A DNA stretch of 44,714 bases from HGM04593 sp045533955. Its GTDB lineage: Bacteria > Bacteroidota > Bacteroidia > Bacteroidales > Bacteroidaceae. The DNA lies in contig JAZSIU010000065.1 of the NCBI GenBank assembly GCA_045533955.1, forward strand, positions 1 through 44,714, in the 5' to 3' direction. A program made the translations under genes and the position numbers. Below the pieces are notes generated by a model. The model searched no databases. It was not told the origin of the DNA and worked only from the letters and a program-made list of their open reading frames with translations. Positions 1 through 7,886 of this stretch are shown here, one piece after another (position 1 is the stretch's first letter; each line of letters opens with the position of its first letter).

Positions 1-3000
1 TAGTGGTTGTCTTTACGACGTTCGGCAAGTTTCTCCTCGAGGCCTCCGAATCCCGCTGTTTCAATCTTTCCTTGTGCAGCAATGCTTCCAAGATCCGACA
101 ACTTGATATTCAGGTTGCCTTGTGCTGCCCAGCCGCTTTTATTTTCGAATCCTATCATTCGCATCTCGTTCACCCATACAACAGCCGACTTTGGTGTTCC
201 GGTGTTGTTTCTTACTCCAATCATCATCACTTTTATCTGTCCCAATGAGGGGCTGCCGATGATGCTTATACGGTTCTTGGGGGAATTTTCGTCATACTCG
301 CTGTATATTGTGGCGTTTGATACATTCGATGTCCCATTATTGCGCAATGTGTTGCGGCGCACCTTGACCTGCGACAACAGCTTAAGCGGAATGTCAATCA
401 TATTCTCGTTTGGCCATACAGCTGTAGCTCCGGTATTGCTAAATGTGTCGTAGCTTCCGTGAGGGGTAAGTGTCAAAGGAACCTCGTATTCGTAGTAGTT
501 GCTCTTGTAGTCGGAGCCCAGACGCACGAACAGCGATACCTCGTGGTTGGCAAGGGCGGTGGCGTCGAGCTCGGGGGCCTCGGCGTGTACGTACAGCTGG
601 ATGCGCTCGTATTGTCTGACGTCGAGATTGCTCTTTTTATACACGGCGCGCGACTCTTTGCTGCCCAAATTGTTTATTTGCAGGGCAAGCGACTGCTCGT
701 TGTCCTGACGCAGCTGAGGCTGCTCGGGGTCGAGGATACGCGATATTCCGGGGGGAAGAACGTAGTTGACGGGGCGGCGGTCGCCGTGCTCCTCGATGTT
801 AACGGCCGACATTGTAAAGTCGCCTGTTACCGAGGGCGAGGTGTTGTTGACCGATGCTATCGCCTGCTGGTAGGGGCGCCAATCGCCGCGTATGAGCTGC
901 ATTGTGGCGAAGCGCACTGTGATGGGCTTGCGGAAGGCTGTCATATATACGCGCATAAAGCGTATCGAGGTAAAATCGCGTATCGAGCCGACGGCTTTCT
1001 CGTACTCGTTTATGGGCACGCGGAATTTGTACCAATCGACGCTCTCGGTGATGCCGTTGCGCAGTTTGGTCGATACGGTGCGTTTGTCGGTTATGTAGTT
1101 GCGGCCTACCTGCATATCCTCGGGACGCAGCGAGATGCGATATTGGAAGTAATTCTCGTATTCGTCCATTGTAAAGTCCTGATTAACATCCTCGATGTCG
1201 GGGGTGGTTTTTGCGGCGCTGTTGTAGCTTTGATTGTCGGACGAGGCGGGCGAGTTTCCTTCGGTGTTGTTGAAGTATTTGTAGCGCTCGATGATACCCA
1301 TTAGCTTGGCGTCGTAGTCGCTGCCGCGGAAATAGTGGTAGGTGTCGCCTGCGGGGTCGGCTGCGATGCTGTCATAGACCTCCCCCCGCACGCGCCCTTT
1401 TATTGCTTCGAGGTAATTGGCGTAGGGGGCAAACTGTGCCTCATCGGCACTGCTGAGGCCGTTCAGACCGACGTCCTGCTGCTCGCGGCTGCCGGCGTTG
1501 TTGTCGAAGGCATAGACGAGGCTCGCTGTGGTGGGTACGCGTCCGAAGGCTGTCTCTTCGTATTGATAGGTGTTGCCGCCGGCGGGAAGGCCGTTCTCGA
1601 AGAATTTTTTGCCGTCTTTTAGAATGTCCTCGGATACCTCGCCCAGATTTATGTATAGGTCGCCGCCCATTCCTGTCTGTTCGTAGATAAAGGGGTCGAG
1701 CATCCAAAATTCCACATATTGGATGTTGGCGGCCTCAAAATCGGTTGTGCCCAGCTGACGTGTTATTCCGCCCCAACGCTTCTCGGGCGAGGGGAGCTTG
1801 CCGTCGAATGTCAGGTCGGGGTCGAGGTTGTAGGGGCCGCGCTCGTCGGGGTAGTAGGTGAGGTTCAGCAGCGAGAGGGTCGAGGACTCGCCGTATGTGC
1901 TCTCTTTATTGGGGAAGAGCTCGCGCTCGTATACCTCGCGCACGTAGTGGTTCGACAGCTGCTCAATGTCGCTTTTTATGTGCGAGGGGGTGAGCGACGA
2001 ACTGCGGCGGGTGAAGAGCGGGTCGATGGTGTACCAGCTGATGCGTGCGCGGTTGTATCCCGTGCGCACGTCGTTTGTGAGGTTGCTGTATGGCATTCCC
2101 GTGGGTAGCGAGGCCAGCACCCACGCCGAGGGAGCTGTAAGGTCGATGCCATTCTCGGTGCTCTCAAAATCGTCGATATATGATGCTTGGCTCTGAACCT
2201 CGCTCGAGGTGCCGGCGTTCAGACGGGCAAACTCGGCCGTTAGGTTTATGGACGAGGGGACGGTGCAGCTTATCAGCGGCAGACGGTCAATCATATTGGT
2301 GAGCCATTGGCTCTCTTTCTTCCACGATAGGTTAATGCCCCAGATGGTGTTTCTCAGCGGCTCCGAGCCCATATCAACCTTTGAGGTCAGGGGCTTTTCG
2401 CTCAGTGTCATAAATGTTCCGCCGAAATTAAGCTCGTTGGAAAAGTCGTATTTCCAATTTAGTCCGAGCACTGTCTTGCGCTGCATATTGAACAGGGTGT
2501 TGCTCTCGAGCGAGACGTTGACGTTTGTGCCTGCGTCTATGATATTTTGGTTGAGGATGGTTACAATACCCGATGAGTAGTCGACTTGATAATCGACATT
2601 TTCGGTGAGGGTAACGCCTCCGGCGGTAACAACAACCGAGCCGCGCGGAATGTTGGTCGAGCCTGTCTGTATGATGTTGGCCGAGGAGCCTGTATATTCG
2701 CCTATAAGGTAGAATTTATCTTTTTCGGCTATTTGCTTGGCGACGGTCTTTGTCGAGTCGTAGAGCTCTTGGAATACATATTTGTCGGCTATTGCGTCGT
2801 TGCCTATCTTGCTGCGAAGATAGCTGCCGAAGGGCTCGACCGAGGGGAAGAATATGCGGCCCGTCGAGGCATCGACCGTGTAGCCCTGTACAAAGTCGAA
2901 TGTGCCGTTGGGGGCCTCTTTTGTGTTGTTGGCGTCGAGGCGGTCGAGGTTCATAAGACGCAGCAGGGGACTGCTCTTGAGGCCGGGCTCGGGCAGATAG

Positions 3001-4640
3001 GTTATGTTGGTGCCGAGGCTGTCGCTGGCATAGTAGATGTCTAATTTAAAGTCGTTGCTTCTGAGGCTGCGGGTACCAAGCGAATAGACGTTTTTCATCA
3101 TAAGGTCCCAACAGCCGTTCTGAGGCGAGCAGGCGTTGGGCTTGAGCAGCTTTACAAAGAGTGTCGAACCCGACTCTTTCTGGTCGCTCGAGAATTCTCC
3201 CACCTGATAGGTCTGTCCGCCGTAGGTGTATTCGTAGGCTATGGCAAGCACTTCGTCGGCGCGCAGGGAGTTTTTAAGTGAGATGTATCCAAGGGCATTG
3301 TTCACGGTGTACTCGGACGATGAGAGTAGGCGGGCGTTCGAGAGCTTTTCGTAGTCGAGGCCGCCGTTTATGCCGTTTATGCTGCCCAGCACATTGTTTA
3401 CATTGTCGATATTGCGAATGTCGCCGTAGGTGCTGTTCATTGTGCTGTACAGATTGTTGGCGTTGTTCGAGGGGAGGCCTGCGCCGTCTGCCGCGGGTTG
3501 CCATATTGTGTTGCTTATGTGGCGGCTCTCGCCAATATCGGTAAAGGCGACAATGTTGCGTGGGTTGGTGTAGTCGCTGGCCTTATTGGTTATCCACACT
3601 TCGACGCGGTTGATGGTTACGCCCGACATTATGGTGGGCAGCTGGGCCATCGAGCGGTCGTAGTTGTCGCGGAAATAGTGGGCGAGGAAAAAATGGCGAT
3701 TCTCGTCGTAGTTGGCAATCTCAATCTCGAATGTGGTGAGCTGTGTGCCGCCCTTTGAGCTTACCGAGGTGCTGTTCGAGGTCTTTTGCGATACTACCGT
3801 TTGCAACGAGAGCTTGCCGAACTGAAAATCGGCTCTTATACCGAAGAGCGACGATGCACCGCGTATGAGGCTCGAGTTTGTGTTGAACGAGACGTTGCCC
3901 GCCTCGATTAGCTTGACAACCTCGTCTTCTTTGCCCTCGTATTTTAGATTCAGCTTCTGTGCGTCGTAGCTGAAGGTAGCCTCGGTGTTGTAGTTTAGGT
4001 TGAGGTTCATTTTGTCGCCCACACTGCCTTTGACGTTGAGGTTGATTTTCTCGTCAAAATCGAAACTGTTGGTGCTGCGACTGCGCTGGGGCAGCGAGGG
4101 GTTGTCTATCGTCTGCATAGAGTAGCCTATCTTCATCTCGGCACTACCCTGTGTCTTTATGCGCACTCCTCCCGGGCCGAAGATTTTCTCGGCGGGGCCG
4201 AGGTCGAACTGCATATCTGTAAAGTCGAATTTGTCTTTGCTCTGTGCCGCCTCGAACTCTTTTTGATTCTTTTCGCGAAAATAGCGCTTGGCCGATTGGC
4301 TCAGATGCCATTGGTAATACTCCTCTTGCTTGAGCATTATGGGGGTGCCTAAAAGCTCGCTGCCCAAGCGTGTGCGGAAGGTGTAGGTGCTGTCCTTGTC
4401 GTTGTAGATTGTGTCGGTTACGATATTTTGCGGCGAACGCAGGTCGAGAGGGTTGCTCTTTATGTCGTCGATGCTCTCGGGGGTTGTCTGTGCAATGGGG
4501 TAGCGTGCCTTTAGAGTGTCGCGCGCGGCTATTCTCTGCTCGCGGGCTCGACGGCGGGCTGCACGTGTGTCGTCCTGCGCAAATATCGGGAGGGTATTTG
4601 CGAGAATCATCAACGACATTAGTAGCACGCGCAGTATCAT
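1..4640 (-). CDS. sprA: SprA, type 9 secretion system outer-membrane translocon (3' end outside the window)
   Basis: I translated much of this minus-strand frame, including the first and last parts, and found no stop; it stays open to the window edge, giving about 1546 residues of a protein that is usually about 2400. The N-terminus MILRVLLMSLMILANTLPIFAQD is a signal peptide ending in FAQ-D. Recognisable SprA stretches include GGVTLTENVDYQVDYSSG in the middle and FGGLEEKLAERRKDN at the window edge. SprA (Sov in Porphyromonas) is the giant beta-barrel through which type 9 substrates cross the outer membrane. The ATG at 4640 lies 12 bp after the ruvA stop, a gene pair widespread in Bacteroidota, so the two are probably cotranscribed. 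The C-terminal third is missing only because the window ends. Identification is from remembered family sequence features, not an alignment. Confidence 0.93.
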   Translation of the reverse strand, partial: MILRVLLMSLMILANTLPIFAQDDTRAARRRAREQRIAARDTLKARYPIAQTTPESIDDIKSNPLDLRSPQNIVTDTIYNDKDSTYTFRTRLGSELLGTPIMLKQEEYYQWHLSQSAKRYFREKNQKEFEAAQSKDKFDFTDMQFDLGPAEKIFGPGGVRIKTQGSAEMKIGYSMQTIDNPSLPQRSRSTNSFDFDEKINLNVKGSVGDKMNLNLNYNTEATFSYDAQKLNLKYEGKEDEVVKLIEAGNVSFNTNSSLIRGASSLFGIRADFQFGKLSLQTVVSQKTSNSTSVSSKGGTQLTTFEIEIANYDENRHFFLAHYFRDNYDRSMAQLPTIMSGVTINRVEVWITNKASDYTNPRNIVAFTDIGESRHISNTIWQPAADGAGLPSNNANNLYSTMNSTYGDIRNIDNVNNVLGSINGINGGLDYEKLSNARLLSSSEYTVNNALGYISLKNSLRADEVLAIAYEYTYGGQTYQVGEFSSDQKESGSTLFVKLLKPNACSPQNGCWDLMMKNVYSLGTRSLRSNDFKLDIYYASDSLGTNITYLPEPGLKSSPLLRLMNLDRLDANNTKEAPNGTFDFVQGYTVDASTGRIFFPSVEPFGSYLRSKIGNDAIADKYVFQELYDSTKTVAKQIAEKDKFYLIGEYTGSSANIIQTGSTNIPRGSVVVTAGGVTLTENVDYQVDYSSGIVTILNQNIIDAGTNVNVSLESNTLFNMQRKTVLGLNWKYDFSNELNFGGTFMTLSEKPLTSKVDMGSEPLRNTIWGINLSWKKESQWLTNMIDRLPLISCTVPSSINLTAEFARLNAGTSSEVQSQASYIDDFESTENGIDLTAPSAWVLASLPTGMPYSNLTNDVRTGYNRARISWYTIDPLFTRRSSSLTPSHIKSDIEQLSNHYVREVYERELFPNKESTYGESSTLSLLNLTYYPDERGPYNLDPDLTFDGKLPSPEKRWGGITRQLGTTDFEAANIQYVEFWMLDPFIYEQTGMGGDLYINLGEVSEDILKDGKKFFENGLPAGGNTYQYEETAFGRVPTTASLVYAFDNNAGSREQQDVGLNGLSSADEAQFAPYANYLEAIKGRVRGEVYDSIAADPAGDTYHYFRGSDYDAKLMGIIERYKYFNNTEGNSPASSDNQSYNSAAKTTPDIEDVNQDFTMDEYENYFQYRISLRPEDMQVGRNYITDKRTVSTKLRNGITESVDWYKFRVPINEYEKAVGSIRDFTSIRFMRVYMTAFRKPITVRFATMQLIRGDWRPYQQAIASVNNTSPSVTGDFTMSAVNIEEHGDRRPVNYVLPPGISRILDPEQPQLRQDNEQSLALQINNLGSKESRAVYKKSNLDVRQYERIQLYVHAEAPELDATALANHEVSLFVRLGSDYKSNYYEYEVPLTLTPHGSYDTFSNTGATAVWPNENMIDIPLKLLSQVKVRRNTLRNNGTSNVSNATIYSEYDENSPKNRISIIGSPSLGQIKVMMIGVRNNTGTPKSAVVWVNEMRMIGFENKSGWAAQGNLNIKLSDLGSIAAQGKIETAGFGGLEEKLAERRKDNH

Positions 4641-4652
4641 CGTTGCTCTTTG

Positions 4653-5246
4653 TTATAATTGCTTGAGGGCCAGCTTTATGACCTGCTCGACAGTGGCCGA
4701 GGGCTGGGCTTTTACAACACTCTGTACCACTTTGCTTGCGGCGGCCGAGGGGAAGCCCAGCATCACAAGGGCTGATACGGCCTGTTCGGCTGTCTCGTTG
4801 CTCGATGCAATATTCACCGCGGCTGTGCCCGATGCGCCCGAAGAAATATCTTTTATCTTGTCTTTAAGCTCGACTATTATGCGTTGCGCGGTCTTCAGGC
4901 CGATGCCTTTGACGCTCTTGAGCACTGTCTCGTTGCTTGTGGCGATTACTTCGCACAGCTCGGCTACGGTGAAGGCCGAGAGGATGGTGCGCGCAGTGTT
5001 TCCGCCTATTCCCGAGACGGATATTAGTTTGAGGAAGAGGTTGCGCTCGTCCTTGCTGTGAAAGCCGTATAGTTGGTGGGTATCCTCGCGAATAACCTCG
5101 TAGATATATACTTTTACATCTTTTTTCCCTTGCAGCACGCTGTATGTGTTGAGGGTTATGTTTGTCTCGTAGCCCACTCCGGCGCACTCTATTATTGCGG
5201 TGGCGGGGGTGATTTCGGCTAATTCTCCTCTAAGATATTCTATCAT
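4653..5246 (-). CDS. ruvA: Holliday junction branch migration protein RuvA
   Basis: RuvA binds four-way DNA junctions as a tetramer and loads the RuvB motor during recombination and repair. The 197-residue product has the usual length. It begins MIEYLRGELAEITPATAIIE, the OB-fold domain I start typical of the family. Two helix-hairpin-helix motifs follow in domain II: VSGIGGNTA near residue 80 and VKGIGLKTAQR near residue 115. A short C-terminal domain III, which contacts RuvB, ends the protein. The gene sits between an ABC exporter (129 bp upstream) and sprA (12 bp downstream) on the same strand. RuvB and RuvC are not encoded nearby in this window. Confidence 0.97.
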   Translation of the reverse strand: MIEYLRGELAEITPATAIIECAGVGYETNITLNTYSVLQGKKDVKVYIYEVIREDTHQLYGFHSKDERNLFLKLISVSGIGGNTARTILSAFTVAELCEVIATSNETVLKSVKGIGLKTAQRIIVELKDKIKDISSGASGTAAVNIASSNETAEQAVSALVMLGFPSAAASKVVQSVVKAQPSATVEQVIKLALKQL

Positions 5247-5375
5247 AGTATTTTGCAGTTGTGTTTATGCCTTGCTCTTTTTATGGGGCAGGCTATCTTT
5301 TGAATTAACGTGCTTTTTTGTCGTTTATTGTGCCGAGGTGTTTTTTTAGTCGGTGGTGCGCTCTATTCTTTAGGG

Positions 5376-7019
5376 TTATTTTTCTATTTTAAGGATGTTT
5401 GTGCAGTATCGGAGGGCGGCGGGACGATGCGTTACAAAGATTAGTGTCTTTCCTGTCTTTGCCGAGGTGAGGCGCTCGAGCAGTTTCTCTTCGGTTGCTT
5501 CGTCGAGGGCCGAGGTTATTTCGTCCAAAATGAGTATCGAGCCGGGACGCAGAAGCGAGCGTGCAACGGCTATGCGTTGCGCCTGCCCCTCGCTCAGTCC
5601 GCCGCCCTGTTCGCTCAAGGGGGTGTCGATGCCCTCGGGCAGTTCATCGACAAAATTGCAGCAGGCTGTGTGCAGAGCCTCGCGCATCTGCTGCTCGGTG
5701 GCCTCGGGGTTGCCCATAAGGAGATTGTCGCGTATGGTGCCGCTGATGAGGCTGTTACCCTGCGGAATATATACGAAATTTCCGCGGGTGAGGGGCGACG
5801 AGGGGTGCTTCTCGCTGCTGTTGTATAGCTCGATTGTGCCGCTGTCGGGTTGCACGAGTGCCACCAGCAGACGTATTATGGTGGTCTTTCCGGCGCCTGT
5901 CTCGCCAACGACGGCGGTGCTGCTGTTGGGGCTAAAATCGAACGAAAAATTCCTGAGGATTGTGCGGCTTCCCTCCTCGTAAGCAAAATTGACGTTGCTG
6001 AATCTTACTCCGGCAGTCTCTTTAAGTATGATACGGTTGCCCTGCTGCTCCTCGGGGAGTTCCTCGAGCTCGGCGAGGCGTTCGGCGGCAGTGAGCGCCG
6101 ATACCATCCCGGGGAGAAATCGGCTAAGGTCCATCGTGGGGCGTTGTATAAGTCCCACCAATTGCAAAAAGGCCGACAGTGTGCCGAATGTGATTACTCC
6201 GCTCGAAAGGCCGCCCACTCCCCACAGAAAGGCTGTCAGATAGCCGGCGGCAAAGCCCAGCTGCACAAAGGTAAATGCTCCTATTGAGAATTTTGCGCGG
6301 CTGCGCACCTGACTGTGGAGCCTCTCTTGCAGGCGCGTCAGATGCTCCTCGGTGGCTTCGTTCTGTTCAAGGGTTTTTATGACGGCCTTGTGCTGAAGGC
6401 TCTCTTGCAGCACCGATTGTATGCGGCTGTCGCTGTCGCGCACCTGACGGTTGTAGTCGCGCATATAGCGTACATAAACGCGGCTCACAAGCAGGCATAC
6501 GGGCAGGATGAAGAGTATGACGACGGCCAGCATTTTGTTCATACTGAAGAGCATCACAAAGCTGCCGACAAGCTGTACAAGCACCACAATGACCGCGGGG
6601 ACACTCTCGGTAACCAGCTGCGTTACGTTGCTCACGTCGCCCTCGAGGCGGTTGATAAGGTCGCCCGTATGGTGCTTTTGCAGATAGAGCCACTCGCTGC
6701 GCATTAGTCGAGAGAAGATGTGCAGACGGGTGCGGTTGCTCGTTCTTACACCCATAAGGGCGTTTATCCAGCGGCCGGCGCTGCGCGAGAGAATCTCGAC
6801 GAGCATAAGCCCCCCGATTGTTACTCCCGTGAGCAGCAACGAGCCTTCGGCCTCGCCCGTTGCTATGTCAATTGCGCGCTTGCAGGCAAGAACCCACAGC
6901 AGTTGGCAGGCAACGTCCAGAAGACCCATCGTGGTGTTGAGCAGTGCTTGTCGGCGGGCGCCTTTTGAGTTGCGCCACAGCCAAGCTATCAGTTTGGTTA
7001 TCGGTTTTTTATTCTCCAC
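5376..7019 (-). CDS. ABC-type exporter, fused membrane and ATPase domains
   Basis: A 547-residue half-transporter of the type I exporter class, expected to work as a homodimer in the inner membrane. Residues 1-310 form the membrane domain, with hydrophobic segments such as AVIVVLVQLVGSFVMLFSM and VVILFILPVCLLVSRVYV. The ATPase domain follows: Walker A GETGAGKTT near residue 371, Q-loop IPQGN, signature LSEGQAQR near 475, Walker B ILILDE near 497 and the switch histidine in VTHR. The signature has Glu where LSGGQ is usual, a tolerated variation. The substrate cannot be told from sequence; lipid, peptide or drug export are all possible. A -7-like element of the form TAnnTTCG lies at 7045-7052, just upstream of the start, but no clear -33 box accompanies it. 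Confidence 0.9.
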   Translation of the reverse strand: MENKKPITKLIAWLWRNSKGARRQALLNTTMGLLDVACQLLWVLACKRAIDIATGEAEGSLLLTGVTIGGLMLVEILSRSAGRWINALMGVRTSNRTRLHIFSRLMRSEWLYLQKHHTGDLINRLEGDVSNVTQLVTESVPAVIVVLVQLVGSFVMLFSMNKMLAVVILFILPVCLLVSRVYVRYMRDYNRQVRDSDSRIQSVLQESLQHKAVIKTLEQNEATEEHLTRLQERLHSQVRSRAKFSIGAFTFVQLGFAAGYLTAFLWGVGGLSSGVITFGTLSAFLQLVGLIQRPTMDLSRFLPGMVSALTAAERLAELEELPEEQQGNRIILKETAGVRFSNVNFAYEEGSRTILRNFSFDFSPNSSTAVVGETGAGKTTIIRLLVALVQPDSGTIELYNSSEKHPSSPLTRGNFVYIPQGNSLISGTIRDNLLMGNPEATEQQMREALHTACCNFVDELPEGIDTPLSEQGGGLSEGQAQRIAVARSLLRPGSILILDEITSALDEATEEKLLERLTSAKTGKTLIFVTHRPAALRYCTNILKIEK

Positions 7020-7268
7020 TTTTCTTATTTGAGTAAATATTGTGCGAAGATAATAAATAACCGAGTAACGGGTGATATATAAGATGGGTAAAATTTATCT
7101 TTTCGGGTGCTCGGGGATTTTTTTTGCAATTTTTTGTGGAAAAAGTTTTTTATGTTCCGATTTATTTATATGTTTGCCGTTGATTGCGCCGGTGTGCCGC
7201 ATTTTAAAAAGGTTCACCTGCATTTGTATTTTAGCAAAGATATTTTGCAATAATGAAATTCTCGACAC

Positions 7269-7346
7269 ACAAATCAAAGAACGAAAAGACGTATCCGGCA
7301 GGGTTGCATCTGCGACGCTGTGGGACGTAGTGTTCTTTGACTTTGT
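7269..7346. other. Imperfect inverted repeat, possible RNA structure
   Basis: Left arm ACAAATCAAAGAAC (7269-7282) pairs with right arm GTTCTTTGACTTTGT (7332-7346) with one bulged base, around a 49-nt loop that is more GC-rich than its flanks. It could be a structured leader or a remnant of a repeat. There is no run of T after it on either strand, so a terminator is less likely. Confidence 0.3.
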
Positions 7347-7556
7347 GGAACCGCGCCGACAGATTGCCGGTTAATGCAAAAGGGATGGTTGCTCCTCGTG
7401 AGCACTGAACGGTTTTTTATTGTCTCTTTTGCCCGATAATAACCAACTACGCGGTAACTCTTTAATGTCGGCAGTAAAGACGGTATTTTTTTTGTTGGCC
7501 CTATCCTGCTTTTTTGTATATTAAAAGGCGGGGCGGTTTTTTGTCCTCTAAAGTTA

Positions 7557-7749
7557 AGAATCTGTTTTGAATTTATTAAACAAGTTAATTCGTTATTGCT
7601 AAGACTAGTTTCGGCTTCTTTGAGACTCTTTTCGGCATCTATCCATTTTGGGAATTTGAAAGCAGCTTGCTATTCCCTGCATCCCCAGAATGAATATCTG
7701 CTCAAAAATAGTCCTCAAATAATCTCGAAATAAAATTAAAACAGATTCT
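7557..7749. repeat. MITE-like element with terminal inverted repeats, copy 1
   Basis: The ends are inverted repeats: AGAATCTGTTTTGAATTT (7557-7574) and AAATTAAAACAGATTCT (7733-7749), matching except for one extra base. The element is 193 bp long and carries no plausible gene; a 64-codon minus-strand frame across it looks like an accident. A second element, 192 bp with related ends (AGAAGCTGTTTAAATTT), lies at 14125-14316, and end fragments occur at 14317-14386 and 17509-17545. Size and end structure fit a non-autonomous mobile element or a dispersed intergenic repeat; no transposase of this family is in the window and no clear target-site duplication is visible. Confidence 0.6.
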
Positions 7750-7886
7750 AAGTTCATCGGGCGGCGACAATGGAGCGCCACCCGGGAATCTAAAGGCACG
7801 CTCTAAAGGGGCGTGTACACTAATCGTCGCCTCTGTTCACGATGAGTGCAGGCGGCATATTCAACAACTTAAAAACTTTATACATA

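Larger units (their letters stand above)
7020..7886. other. Long intergenic region without a convincing gene
   Basis: This stretch of about 870 bp separates the divergent ABC exporter and AAA+ ATPase genes. It holds a possible -7 element for the exporter (7045-7052, minus), a TATGTTTG on the plus strand at 7169-7176 without a good -33 box, an inverted repeat with arms 7269-7282 and 7332-7346, and a 193-bp element with terminal inverted repeats (7557-7749, listed separately). The open frames inside (7072-7374 plus, 7605-7799 minus) have no recognisable domain, and the second lies largely inside the repeat element. I found no clear promoter for the ATPase gene. Confidence 0.6.

Noticed and set aside
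459..1304. Plus-strand open frame of 281 codons
   Set aside because: It lies antisense to the intact sprA frame, has no recognisable domain, and arises from the codon bias of the real gene.
7072..7374. Plus-strand frame of 100 codons with Cys/Phe-rich start
   Set aside because: Sits in AT-rich intergenic DNA, shows no domain and no convincing start; a membrane micro-protein cannot be excluded but is not supported.
7605..7799. Minus-strand frame of 64 codons upstream of the AAA+ gene
   Set aside because: Most of it lies inside the 193-bp inverted-repeat element, so it is probably a chance frame of the repeat.
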